Virus record (IMG/VR): IMGVR_UViG_3300021419_000005
Span: 1-64,000 of that record
DNA: 64,000 nt
Direction: 5' to 3' (one strand)
Source: a virus
Shown one piece after another: positions 1-7,873 of the stretch. How positions within the stretch are numbered: position 1 is the stretch's first letter; the number at the start of each line of letters is the position of its first letter. The translations under genes were made by a program, and so were the position numbers. The notes below the pieces were generated by a model that saw nothing but the letters and a program-made list of their open reading frames with translations, was not told the DNA's origin and did no database searches.

Positions 1-177
1 CCGAGTCGCCACCCTTGCACGACAACATCGCCAGCTCACCACGGCAAAGGGAGGTAGGCACGACAGCCCACCGTGCCACTTGCCGATACTTGTTTGCTAC
101 ATCGACCTGTTGTCGAAACGGCACGTCCAGATAGTCCATCCAAACAGGGTATGACAGTGAGTAGGAGAGAGAATGGC
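1..177. other. Left edge: 3' part of an integron cassette, no gene recognised
   Basis: This stretch lies immediately upstream of the first attC-like site, so it should be the 3' end of a gene cassette whose start is outside the window. I see no convincing reading frame with a ribosome binding site here. Frames that run through it continue across the attC site and look like shadows. Confidence 0.4.
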
Positions 178-321
178 ACCTAACGCCCAGGCATAGACGC
201 CGTTGCCGGAAGCCGGAGTGGAGGGCATCGGCAGATTCGTGGAGGCCGCTTGCGGCCGGAGCGAGTCTGACGATTCCCGGAACGTAGGCTGGAGGTTATG
301 GCGTTTCATGCCCAGTTGGCC
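178..321 (+). other. attC-like integron recombination site 1
   Basis: The site opens with ACCTAAC (178-184), which matches the RYYYAAC R'' box, and ends in GTTGGCC (315-321), close to the GTTRRRY R' box. Between them the outer arms are imperfectly complementary: left GGCATAGACGCC pairs with right GGCGTTTCATGCC with extra unpaired bases, as in folded attC hairpins. The centre contains a second palindromic stretch around GGCCGCTTGCGGCC. The element is 144 bp, exactly the length of the two related copies at 1460-1603 and 2581-2724. Periodic copies of such a sequence separating unrelated genes are the hallmark of an integron cassette array. Confidence 0.8.
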
Positions 322-644
322 GCAGTAGGCCCGGTGGGTCGCCAGGACCTGGGCCATCTGCATGTCCCACCGACAAGCGGCTTCTTCGCGCCTCAATCCG
401 AGGCCAACAGTGCGTGGCCACCCGTGTCGTCCCCTCGGTCCATTCCCCCGTTGGAACACAGGGATTCCGCCAAGGGACCATCGCCAACCCGCGTATTGCG
501 TCGCGCGAAGCGATTCAGCGTCGCGCCTCTACATGGCGACACGGAGCTCATGGACGATTCATACTAGGCAGAGTAAAAAGCCTTGCACATCACCTGTGGC
601 GACGCCTGTGTCCTCCACCAACTTCGTGCCCCAAGGAATTGATG
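322..644. other. Cassette leader, no gene seen
   Basis: This is a 323-bp stretch between attC site 1 and the cassette gene at 645. Frames starting in the attC site and running through it have no ribosome binding site and no recognisable protein features. An AT-richer patch around 560-590 could hold a promoter, but I cannot identify clear -35 and -10 boxes. Confidence 0.35.
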
Positions 645-1316
645 ATGACACCGATTGACTCCACGAGATCAACGATGACCACAGTTGAGCTTCAGGGGCC
701 TGTGAAGCGGCTCCCCCGTCTTTTCGGTACGGAGCCACATCCGAGGAAATGGGAGATGCGGGGAGCGTACTCTTTGAAGTCAGTCACGCTACTACGAGAG
801 CAGGTGTGGGCAAGGTCAGCAGTCTCGCGCATTTCCATGGAGAGTCTTCGAGGAGGACCGTTCTGGGTCACCAACCTCTTGAGTCAACGGTTGGAGCTGT
901 CCGGCCGGATCGAAGGACTTCAGTGGGTGGCCAACCCGATTGAAAAGGACTCGTTCCCCTGGGTTCCATACAGTGAAATGGTCGAAGTTGCCGCAGCCCT
1001 CGGCTGCACGGTTGATTGCAGCAATGCCCAGCTTATCGACTCAAGGCTCCAGCTCTGGGTCAAACCTGAGAGCATTACTACAAACGCCGCCCGTCAGGCC
1101 TGTATAGATGCAGATGCACTGTGGCAGCACAAGGAGATTCTATCTCCGGCTGAGTTTGAGACACACGCAATAGTGGACACAATCGCAACAGCCAGACTAT
1201 CGCGGCATTCACCCTGGTGCGTTTCCTTTGTAGTTGAAGCAAACCCTGGAATGTCTGGCGTTGAGAGCCTGCAACAGGACCTGCAACGTCTCAGGATGAT
1301 CGGTGCGGTTCAATAA
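645..1316 (+). CDS. Integron cassette protein of unknown function
   Basis: This gene encodes a 223-residue soluble protein that I do not recognise. The ATG at 645 is chosen because AAGGA (633-637) sits seven bases upstream; the adjacent ATG at 642 is too close to it. It lies between attC-like sites 1 and 2 in the same orientation as the sites, with 143 bp between its stop codon and the next attC, so it is a standard one-gene cassette. The C-terminal third has alternating charged and hydrophobic stretches and no membrane segment. Base composition is visibly less GC-rich than the prophage genes to the right, as expected of a cassette of independent origin. Cassette genes are commonly orphans, so no function is assigned. 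Confidence 0.65.
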   Translation: MTPIDSTRSTMTTVELQGPVKRLPRLFGTEPHPRKWEMRGAYSLKSVTLLREQVWARSAVSRISMESLRGGPFWVTNLLSQRLELSGRIEGLQWVANPIEKDSFPWVPYSEMVEVAAALGCTVDCSNAQLIDSRLQLWVKPESITTNAARQACIDADALWQHKEILSPAEFETHAIVDTIATARLSRHSPWCVSFVVEANPGMSGVESLQQDLQRLRMIGAVQ

Positions 1317-1459
1317 GACGGGTTCAATAGTCTCGCCATCCGCAACGTGGGGGGCCCCTATCCATCTTGGGCGACCTCAATTCAGTGAATCCGGAGAAGG
1401 TCCCCAGCTGTCCACGCACGAGGCACGGTCAGCACCAGGCAAAACGTAGGGCCTATTGC

Positions 1460-1603
1460 GGCCAACGCCAAGGTATAGACGCCGTTGCCGGAAGCCGTAG
1501 TGGAGGGCATCGGCAGATTCGTGGAGGCAGCTTGCTGCCGGAGCGAGTCTGACGATTCCCGGAACGCAGGCTGGAGGTTATGGCGTTTCATGCCCAGTTG
1601 GGC
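1460..1603 (+). other. attC-like integron recombination site 2
   Basis: This is a 144-bp copy highly similar to site 1 (178-321), differing mainly by scattered substitutions. It ends in GTTGGGC (1597-1603), a perfect GTTRRRY R' box. The left R'' box GGCCAAC (1460-1466) has one mismatch to RYYYAAC. The internal arms GTATAGACGCC and GGCGTTTCATGCC and a central AGCTTGCT palindrome are retained. Cassette boundaries are predicted after the G at 1597. Confidence 0.8.
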
Positions 1604-1680
1604 GCCGCTCCCGCCGGGGGTCTGCGACACCCGTCAACGCGGCATCATAACCGTCTGGCCATATAACAGCCCAAATGGCC

Positions 1681-2484
1681 CTACATCTCGAAGTATAGGC
1701 ACGAGATTGTCGCTTGCGTCCATTCCGCTGAAAAAAGGACATCAGTCTGGCAGGAATCCCGAACGCCGGACGACCACATCTTGGTGGGAGTCGATGGGAA
1801 ACTGGGCAAGTTGGCGAACCCCGACAGGTCAGTCGCATCGATTGTCCATCGGGGACCTGCCCCCCCAGCGGCTCCTGCAGATTCCACGGGCAACGACTGG
1901 AGGCAGACAGCGATGCCCTCAGCGTCGGTTCTCGAGAAAGCTCCGGCAATCCCTACGGCCTGCATTTCGTTCAGCGCATCACGACGGCCAGCAGCTCGAT
2001 GCCCGGTCCAGTTTGTAGCCACACACCGTTCCGGTGTGGACTGAGTCAGTATGTATCGGCCACAAAGGAGTGCACTGGAATACGCCACGAACACCGCCCA
2101 ACCGACATTTCGGCCTCGCAACGGTGACCTGCCTTTCCGCCAGTGAGTGCCAATCGCAACCACGACCACCCCCACCATCATGAGAATCCACGCGGGGATG
2201 AGTCCAGGTTGAACAGCAGGGAACCCAGGAAACTGAAGGAGACAGATCAGCCACCAAAGAATGACGCCACCAACGGCAAGTCGACGGGAACGTCGAGCCT
2301 GCGCCGACGCCCCCTGCTGCCACAACAGAGGAATCGCGCCGAGCCAGACCAAAAGGACCATCAGGGTTCGTCCGTCCACGACTCCAGTCCACCAGAACAC
2401 CGAAACCAGACCAGCGGTGAAGACGCTCACGACGAGTGAGGCACGAGGAAGTGCAGGTAGTTCCGGTTCATGTGCCAACTGCAT
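1681..2484 (-). CDS. Multi-pass membrane protein in an inverted cassette
   Basis: The product is about 267 residues. Its N-terminal half holds four or five hydrophobic segments (roughly residues 17-35, 41-56, 72-88, 100-112 and 128-145), followed by a soluble C-terminal half of about 120 residues. The ATG at 2484 follows a weak GGGACGG element, and a TTG at 2487 is equally possible. It lies between attC-like sites 2 and 3 but in the opposite orientation to them, so it cannot be driven by a distant integron promoter and must have its own. I do not recognise a family. The complementary frames are rich in His, Pro and Arg and look like shadows. Confidence 0.55.
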   Translation of the reverse strand: MQLAHEPELPALPRASLVVSVFTAGLVSVFWWTGVVDGRTLMVLLVWLGAIPLLWQQGASAQARRSRRLAVGGVILWWLICLLQFPGFPAVQPGLIPAWILMMVGVVVVAIGTHWRKGRSPLRGRNVGWAVFVAYSSALLCGRYILTQSTPERCVATNWTGHRAAGRRDALNEMQAVGIAGAFSRTDAEGIAVCLQSLPVESAGAAGGAGPRWTIDATDLSGFANLPSFPSTPTKMWSSGVRDSCQTDVLFSAEWTQATISCLYFEM

Positions 2485-2580
2485 CAATCCGTCCCGCGCT
2501 CATCGCTATTGGCAACCTCGCGAACCAGATCCATAGCGCAAACCCACACGACCCGCCCGAAACCTTGAGGCGGGATTGGC

Positions 2581-2724
2581 GCCCAACGCCAAGGCATAGA
2601 CGCCGTTGCCGGAGCCCGGAGCGGACTTGCATCCGCATAGAGGTGGAGGCGCTTGCGCCGGAGCCTCTATGAGGATTCAAGGGAGCGTAGGGCGGAGGTT
2701 ATGGCGTTTCATGCCCAGTTATCC
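2581..2724 (+). other. attC-like integron recombination site 3
   Basis: This is the third 144-bp copy. It has a perfect R'' box GCCCAAC (2581-2587), the arms GGCATAGACGCC and GGCGTTTCATGCC, and an R' box GTTATCC (2718-2724) whose last bases would belong to the next cassette. The variable centre is diverged from copies 1 and 2: it has its own extended inverted repeat, with CATAGAGG pairing with CCTCTATG around a GGCGCTTGCGCC core. Conserved ends with a diverged but still self-complementary centre are typical of attC sites. The phage-like genes begin just to its right. Confidence 0.8.
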
Positions 2725-2896
2725 GCCAGAACCACAAAGCACCGTCACCACGGGGCTTTCGGGGAAGGCTGTACCGACCGAAGACCCGTGTCAGGCCGTG
2801 TCGACACTTCAATGTCGGTACAGTCGTCGGTACAGTGGAGGGCGCGCCACCTCCCCCGCCATAGGCCCTATGGGGGCGGGTGGGGGAGAGTGTGGA
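2725..2896. other. Cassette array / prophage junction with TCGGTACAG repeats
   Basis: This 172-bp stretch separates attC site 3 from the first phage-type gene. It holds three copies of a 9-mer: CTGTACCGA (2769-2777, inverted) and TCGGTACAG at 2815-2823 and 2827-2835, the last two 12 bp apart. A perfect palindrome GTGTCGACAC lies at 2798-2807. Clusters of short repeats at a prophage edge could be integrase arm-type sites or an operator. Because the integrase is at the other end of the prophage, attL should lie near here, but its core cannot be defined without the right junction. Confidence 0.4.
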
Positions 2897-3958
2897 TTGG
2901 AGGTCACGGGGTCGACCAGCCGTGGACACTGGCTGCTCGTCTCGGGACAGCCCGTCGTAGGGGGCAAAGGCATCTGCGGTACCCACGATGGGGAAACCTG
3001 GAGCATCACCTACAACGACCTCGGAGGGATCTGGGAGGTCGTGAACGAGGACATGGAGGTTCGCCCGTTCGCTTCGGATGTCGAGGCGGCCGAGTGGCTT
3101 GCCAGCTTCAATGGCTGGGAGGAGCCTCGCCAAGGGGAAGTCCCATCTCCCGGTCTCTCGGTTCCGCCTTTCCCCATGCCCCACACCGGTCTCCTCGTCG
3201 CCTTCGAGGGGGTCGACGGGTCCGGCAAGTCCACACAGGCGGATCTGCTGGTTGCAGCCCTCCACGCGCTCGGGGTCCCGACTGTTCTCACAAGGGAACC
3301 GACGGGCGGGCCATGGGGCCGCCGCATCCGAGAGAGCTTCTCGGGCGAGCGGCTGCCTGCGTCGGAGGAGCTGGATGCGTTCATGCGTGACCGGGAGGAG
3401 CACGTCGCATCCGTCATCCGGCCAGCGCTGCTCGCCGGCAAGGTCGTGGTGGTCGACCGCTACTACCTGAGCACCGTGGCCTACCAAGGGGCTCGCGGAC
3501 TCGACCCTGATGTGCTGCTCCACCAGAACGAGGCCATCGCTCCCCGGCCGGACATCACACTCCTATTCGACCTTCCGGTGGGGGAAGCCCTGAACCGCGT
3601 CGGTCGGCGAGGGCAGGCCAACAGCTTCGAAGCTCGTGACGCGCTTGAGAAGGTCGCGCAGATCTACGGCTCGGTGTCGCTTCCCGGGTTGGTCAGCATC
3701 GACGCCAACCGGGCTGTGGCACCAGTGTTCCGCCACGTCCTTCGGCTGGTCCTTGAAGCGCTGCAGGCCTCAGTCAAGCACAACTGCCACACCTGCAAGT
3801 GGTTCCTCTCGGTCAACGAGGGCGCCCTGGAGTGCCAGCTCGACCACCTCCCCGAGGTCCGCGCATGGCAGAAGGCCCAGACCTTCCAGCTCAACGAGAT
3901 GCCGGTTGAGGACGCCGAGGGTTGTCCTCCGTGGTCGCCGAAGGGTGGTGCGCCATGA
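2897..3958 (+). CDS. tmk: Thymidylate kinase with N- and C-terminal extensions
   Basis: The central part is a dTMP kinase, which phosphorylates dTMP to dTDP for phage DNA synthesis. It has the P-loop GVDGSGKST (about residues 105-113 from a TTG start at 2897), TREPTGG, DRYYLSTVAYQG and a basic lid with GRRGQANSF. The kinase alone would start at ATG 3176, but the same frame upstream is clearly coding-like (Trp- and acidic-rich, ending in a Pro-rich linker), giving about 93 extra residues. A GGGGGAGAG element precedes the TTG; ATG 2870 is an alternative start. After the kinase come about 60 residues with CHTC, a third Cys and EGCPP, suggesting a small metal-binding tail. The stop overlaps the next start (ATGA). 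Confidence 0.8.
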   Translation: MEVTGSTSRGHWLLVSGQPVVGGKGICGTHDGETWSITYNDLGGIWEVVNEDMEVRPFASDVEAAEWLASFNGWEEPRQGEVPSPGLSVPPFPMPHTGLLVAFEGVDGSGKSTQADLLVAALHALGVPTVLTREPTGGPWGRRIRESFSGERLPASEELDAFMRDREEHVASVIRPALLAGKVVVVDRYYLSTVAYQGARGLDPDVLLHQNEAIAPRPDITLLFDLPVGEALNRVGRRGQANSFEARDALEKVAQIYGSVSLPGLVSIDANRAVAPVFRHVLRLVLEALQASVKHNCHTCKWFLSVNEGALECQLDHLPEVRAWQKAQTFQLNEMPVEDAEGCPPWSPKGGAP

Positions 3959-4065
3959 CCGCCGCCGCCACCCCACCAGGCCCCGGTCTTGTCGACCTGC
4001 CCACCGTCGTCGCCGCTGCTGCATGGCTCGTCATTGTCATCCAGCTCGCCGCCCACCTCTCCTGA
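3955..4065 (+). CDS. 36-residue single-pass membrane peptide
   Basis: A short frame begins at the ATGA overlap with the thymidylate kinase stop and ends at TGA 4063-4065. It encodes a Pro/Ala-rich N-terminus followed by one hydrophobic helix of about 18 residues (VVAAAAWLVIVIQLAA). ATGA coupling with a confident gene is the main support. No function is assigned. Confidence 0.45.
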   Translation: MTAAATPPGPGLVDLPTVVAAAAWLVIVIQLAAHLS

Positions 4066-4192
4066 CTCGCTCCCCTCTGTCGAGCTGAGACCGGTCCTTC
4101 CTGCTCGAGCCTGAACTCCCCCGGGGTGATGTATTGCCCCACAAGGTGCGGCTCGGACGGCGGAGGGGAGCACATCCACCTGGAGGCCAACG

Positions 4193-6079
4193 ATGTCGGC
4201 CCCACTCAACACCATTCGCTCCACCTACACCCACTTCGGGATGTGCGTTGGCCTCGGCGGCATGTCGCTCGGACTGACGCGGGCCCATGCCCGTGTTGGC
4301 CGCTTCGAAGCCCGCTTCCGCTGCCTTGGAGGCATAGACTCTGACCCGGCGGCGTGCCGCGACTTCGAACGCCTCACCGGCACCAAGGCCACCTGCCGCG
4401 ACCTCTTCGACCTCGAGGACTTCCGGGCCTACCACGCCCCCTGCAAGACCGCGCGGAAGCGGTGCAAGGCGTGCGGCAACACGGGCGAGCCCCCACCCGG
4501 CTGGAAGGAGGTGGCCCCGGCCGACGTCCTCGCCGCGGCCGGCGGAGAGTGCCCCGACGTCTTTGCTTGGAGTCCGCCGTGCAAGGGCAACTCCGGCCTG
4601 TTGAACCGGAAGAGTGCCCAGAGCGAACGCTACCAAGCCCTCAACCGCCTCGTCCTCCGGTGCCTGGTCCTCGCGCTGGAGGCCTTCAAAGACGACCCGC
4701 CGGCCTTGGTCATCATGGAGAACGTGCCCCGCATCGTCCAGCGGAGCCGGGACCTCCTCGACGCCGTCACCGGCACCCTCCGCGCCTACGGCTACCAGGT
4801 CGCCGAGACCACACACGACTGCGGCGAGCTCGGCGGGCTCGCCCAGAGCCGCAAGCGCTTCCTCCTGGTGGCCCGCCATGCTCGGAAGGTGCTGCCCTTC
4901 CTCTACGAGCCCCCGCGCAGGCGACTGCTCGGAGTAGGCGAAGTGCTGTCCACGCTGCCGATGCCTGACGACGAAGAGGCCGGGTCCATGCACCGACTGC
5001 CTCGCCTGCAGTGGCAGACCTGGCTTCGGCTGGCCCTCATCGAGGCCGGCAAGGACTGGCGCTCCCTCAACCGCCTGAAGATTCGGGACGGGATGGTCGA
5101 GGGCCTGCGGCTCGCTCCGGCGACCGCATGGCACCGCGGAGTCCTCGGAGTCTCTAAATGGGGAGAGGCCGCACCGACCATCACCGGTCGCGCAGGAGCG
5201 ACCACCGGGCGGTTCTCCGTCGCAGACCCTCGACCACCTCGCGAGATTGGGCGCTACCAGCCCTACGGTGTCGTTCCCTGGGAAGGGCATTGCGGCACCA
5301 TCACCAGCCAAGCCGCACCCGGAGCCGGCAGCTACTCCGTGGCCGACCCGAGGTGTACCACCAGTCGCGGGGGCGCAGGCAAGCACCGCGTCACGGGCTG
5401 GGCTGAGCCCGCTGGATGCGTCATCGGCGCCTCCACGACCGGCCAGGGTGCCACCGCCGTCGCCGACCCCCGCCTCGATTGCGACGCCGACAACCGCCAG
5501 ACCCGCCGCCACAACAACGTGTACCGGGTCATCCGCTGGGATGAGACCAGCACCACGGTGACCGGGGCAGCGGGCAACAGTCGGCCCAACGTCGCGGACC
5601 CTCGCCCGACCTGGTCGAAGACCGAGGGCGGGGACTGGTCCTCGGGCGGGCACTACGGCGTGGTCCAGTGGGACCAGCACACCAAGACCGTCGTCGGCAA
5701 CGCGAAGCACGACCGCGGCGCCTGGTCAGTCGCAGACCCTCGGCCCCTTCCCGCCCCCAAGGAGCAGTGCTGTCCCGTCATCATCTCGCTCGACGGCACC
5801 CGGCACCGCCCGTTCACCACGCTGGAGCTCGCCGCGCTCCAAGGGTTCCCCACTCGACTGCTCGATGGGTCCCCGCTTCGGCTGGATGGTCGCTCGGACT
5901 CCGACCACCGCATGCGCATCGGCAACGCGGTCCCGCCCCCGGCCTTCGAGGCGGTGGGCAGCGTGATGCTCGAAACCCTCCTCCGCCAGCAGATCGGTCA
6001 GAGCTTCACGCTCTCGGCCCTGCCCGTCTGGGTGCAGCCCCTCGCCGCCGCCCTCTCCGTCGACACCCTCGAGAACTGA
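4193..6079 (+). CDS. C5-cytosine DNA methyltransferase with tandem repeats
   Basis: This 628-residue protein has the ordered motifs of C5 methyltransferases. They are a glycine-rich N-terminus (motif I), SPPC at about residues 125-130 with the catalytic Cys, MENV (motif VI), QSRKRF (motif VIII), TTLELAALQGFP (motif IX) and RIGNAVPPPA (motif X). It transfers a methyl group from S-adenosylmethionine to cytosine C5. Start ATG 4193 has GGAGG six bases upstream. Between motifs VIII and IX, about residues 310-517 consist of five units of 38-46 residues, each ending in VADPR; this is the position of the target-recognition region. It probably protects phage DNA from host restriction. No cognate endonuclease is seen beside it, so it looks like a solitary phage methylase. 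Confidence 0.92.
   Translation: MSAPLNTIRSTYTHFGMCVGLGGMSLGLTRAHARVGRFEARFRCLGGIDSDPAACRDFERLTGTKATCRDLFDLEDFRAYHAPCKTARKRCKACGNTGEPPPGWKEVAPADVLAAAGGECPDVFAWSPPCKGNSGLLNRKSAQSERYQALNRLVLRCLVLALEAFKDDPPALVIMENVPRIVQRSRDLLDAVTGTLRAYGYQVAETTHDCGELGGLAQSRKRFLLVARHARKVLPFLYEPPRRRLLGVGEVLSTLPMPDDEEAGSMHRLPRLQWQTWLRLALIEAGKDWRSLNRLKIRDGMVEGLRLAPATAWHRGVLGVSKWGEAAPTITGRAGATTGRFSVADPRPPREIGRYQPYGVVPWEGHCGTITSQAAPGAGSYSVADPRCTTSRGGAGKHRVTGWAEPAGCVIGASTTGQGATAVADPRLDCDADNRQTRRHNNVYRVIRWDETSTTVTGAAGNSRPNVADPRPTWSKTEGGDWSSGGHYGVVQWDQHTKTVVGNAKHDRGAWSVADPRPLPAPKEQCCPVIISLDGTRHRPFTTLELAALQGFPTRLLDGSPLRLDGRSDSDHRMRIGNAVPPPAFEAVGSVMLETLLRQQIGQSFTLSALPVWVQPLAAALSVDTLEN
5120..5743 (+). repeat. Five coding tandem repeats ending in VADPR
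   Basis: Within the methyltransferase gene five imperfect units of about 115-140 bp each encode a pattern of aromatic/Gly-Val, Trp, a Thr-rich TVTG/TITG-like strand and a terminal VADPR. The terminal motif occurs five times, at about residues 343-347 (first) to 513-517 (last). The nucleotide sequences have diverged although the protein pattern is kept, so the repeats are old and selected at protein level. Confidence 0.75.
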
Positions 6080-6093
6080 GCCTGGAGACCCAC

Positions 6094-7737
6094 ATGCCTA
6101 ACATCACCCCCGAAGAGGTCCGTGCTCTCCGCGAGGCCGCCTCCCCCGGCCCACTTCGGCTGGCCCAGATGGACTCAGCCCTGGACCCGACCGAGCTCTT
6201 CCGCGGCTACCTCGAGCGCGGCTCGGGGCCCGTATGGGGAGTCCTCGTGCCCGAGCATCCAGACACCATCGATGGGTGGGCAGACCGACCCCAGCATGGT
6301 GCGGTCTCCTGCTGGACCGGCAACGGGCCGACTTCCGAGGCCAACGCAAGGCTCTACCTCCGGGCGCCCGACATCGCTGACGCGTACCTGACCGAGCACG
6401 CTCGCGCTGAAGCTGCTGAGACTGCAATCGGTGCCGCCATCGACACCATCTGCGGCGACGCTCGTGACTCCGGCCCTCCGCTGCTGGTGCAACTGCAGCA
6501 CGCGGTCGAGGGCCAGACGAAGCAACTGGCAGACGAGATTCAGCGGTACGAGGAGCAGTACGCCCGCGCCGAAGCCCTCGCCGCCCTCCTGCGCAAAGCC
6601 GCCGCCCCCCTCAACCTCGCCGGGGTCCTCCTCGACGACTCCGACGAGTGGAAGGCCGCCGCCGCAGCCGTGGTCGCGCACGTGGACGGCGTCGAGCCCA
6701 GTGCCGTGCTCGAGGGGTGGGCGCTGCTCGATGCCCGGCGGGGTGGCGGCCTTGAGCCAGTGGAAGTGGACGTGCTCGACCCTGACGTCCCGCCGGTCGA
6801 CGTGAAGCACTTCGAGTGCAGGCGGTGCGAGTGGGTTGGGCCAAAGTCGGCGCTGGAACACCACATGTCTGGCAGCCTGTGCCCCAAGTGCCGCATCGTG
6901 CTGTGGGACAACGGGCTCCCCTCCACTGAGGCGAGGCTGGTGCCGCCGGCCGACGATGAGGTGGGGCGACTGCGGGCTCGGGTGGCTGAACTGGAGACCA
7001 GCCGGGCGCGAATCATGCGGAAGTACCTCGACCTGAACCGCCAACGGCCCAGCCTGCCGCCCCGTGTCGCCGCATCTGACGCCCTTGCGGCCATGGTTGC
7101 GGCCGTGTCCGAGCCGCTGGACTGCGGACACGGGCTGGACTGCTGGGATGACGAGCGGAATGTCTGCACCCGATGCGAGGCCGAGCAACTCCGCGAGCGC
7201 GTGGCCGAGCTCGAAGCCGCCTGCGAGCTGCAGCAGAACGACACGACCACACTACGGCGCGCGCTCACCGACTCGCTGGAGGCCGCTGGCTACAGCGAAG
7301 ACCCCGACATGGACTGGCCGCGGTTGCCGGGAGTGGTGGCTGCAATGCGGGCGCGCGTGGCCGAACTCGAGGCCATCCCCGGAACAGCAACCATTGAAGC
7401 CGCCATGAAGAACATCGAACGGCTGACTGGGATGCTGGAGGTCGAGTGGCGCGAGGGCGTGCCCAGCGCCGAAGACGTCGAGGCGCACGCGGCTCGGTCT
7501 GCAGCATGGTTGATCGAGGACCGCGGGCTGGGTGAGGTCAGTCCCGCCATCCTCAAGGTCGCCGACGGGTACATCTGGATGAGAGACGTCAGCGACCTCG
7601 CCCCATGGCGGCAGGTCCACGACCAAATCGCCCGCGCAGTCCCGGCCGGGTGGGAATGGCAGCCCGTCCCCTGGCCCGTGCGCGGCGCCGACGACGGTGC
7701 AGCCTCCGGCGCCGAGGAGGTGGCCGATGAAGGTTGA
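6094..7737 (+). CDS. Coiled-coil / zinc-finger-like phage protein
   Basis: This 547-residue protein is of unknown function. The start ATG 6094 lies 15 bp after the methyltransferase stop, with GGAG (6084-6087) upstream. An N-terminal conserved-looking block (about residues 1-110) is followed by long Ala/Glu-rich helices with repeated RARVAELE heptads. Two Cys clusters are present: FECRRCEW with CPKC about 20 residues later (about residues 235-265), and CGHGLDCWDDE followed by CTRCEAEQL (about residues 345-370). Both could bind zinc. Modular phage proteins built from heptads and Cys pairs are common in large actinophage and myxophage early regions. It overlaps the next gene by 11 bp. Confidence 0.7.
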   Translation: MPNITPEEVRALREAASPGPLRLAQMDSALDPTELFRGYLERGSGPVWGVLVPEHPDTIDGWADRPQHGAVSCWTGNGPTSEANARLYLRAPDIADAYLTEHARAEAAETAIGAAIDTICGDARDSGPPLLVQLQHAVEGQTKQLADEIQRYEEQYARAEALAALLRKAAAPLNLAGVLLDDSDEWKAAAAAVVAHVDGVEPSAVLEGWALLDARRGGGLEPVEVDVLDPDVPPVDVKHFECRRCEWVGPKSALEHHMSGSLCPKCRIVLWDNGLPSTEARLVPPADDEVGRLRARVAELETSRARIMRKYLDLNRQRPSLPPRVAASDALAAMVAAVSEPLDCGHGLDCWDDERNVCTRCEAEQLRERVAELEAACELQQNDTTTLRRALTDSLEAAGYSEDPDMDWPRLPGVVAAMRARVAELEAIPGTATIEAAMKNIERLTGMLEVEWREGVPSAEDVEAHAARSAAWLIEDRGLGEVSPAILKVADGYIWMRDVSDLAPWRQVHDQIARAVPAGWEWQPVPWPVRGADDGAASGAEEVADEG

Positions 7738-7873
7738 ACTCATCTTCGCTTGGTACGACCTGTGGGTCGGCTTCTACTGGGACCGGAAGAACCGGTGGCT
7801 CTACTTCCTGCCTGTGCCGATGTTTGGACTGGTGTTCAAATTTGGCGCCGAGGAGGTGGTCGATGCCCAATGA
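7727..7873 (+). CDS. Small aromatic-rich phage protein (48 aa)
   Basis: A 48-residue protein starts at ATG 7727, overlaps the upstream stop by 11 bp and the downstream start by 11 bp, and is preceded by GGAGG (7716-7720). It contains the string FAWYDLWVGFYWDRKNR, which I recognise as resembling small conserved phage proteins of unknown function with an AWYDxWVG...WDRKxR pattern. It is too polar for a transmembrane helix despite its many Trp and Tyr residues. The coding support is the tight overlap and the conserved-looking motif. Confidence 0.65.
   Translation: MKVELIFAWYDLWVGFYWDRKNRWLYFLPVPMFGLVFKFGAEEVVDAQ

Noticed and set aside
298-567. Open frame starting in attC site 1 (MAFHAQLA...)
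   Set aside because: The start codon is part of the conserved attC arm, not preceded by a ribosome site; similar frames start in the other attC copies.
4037-5710. 557-codon minus-strand frame opposite the cytosine methyltransferase
   Set aside because: No domain, no ribosome site, and the opposite strand carries all C5 methyltransferase motifs.
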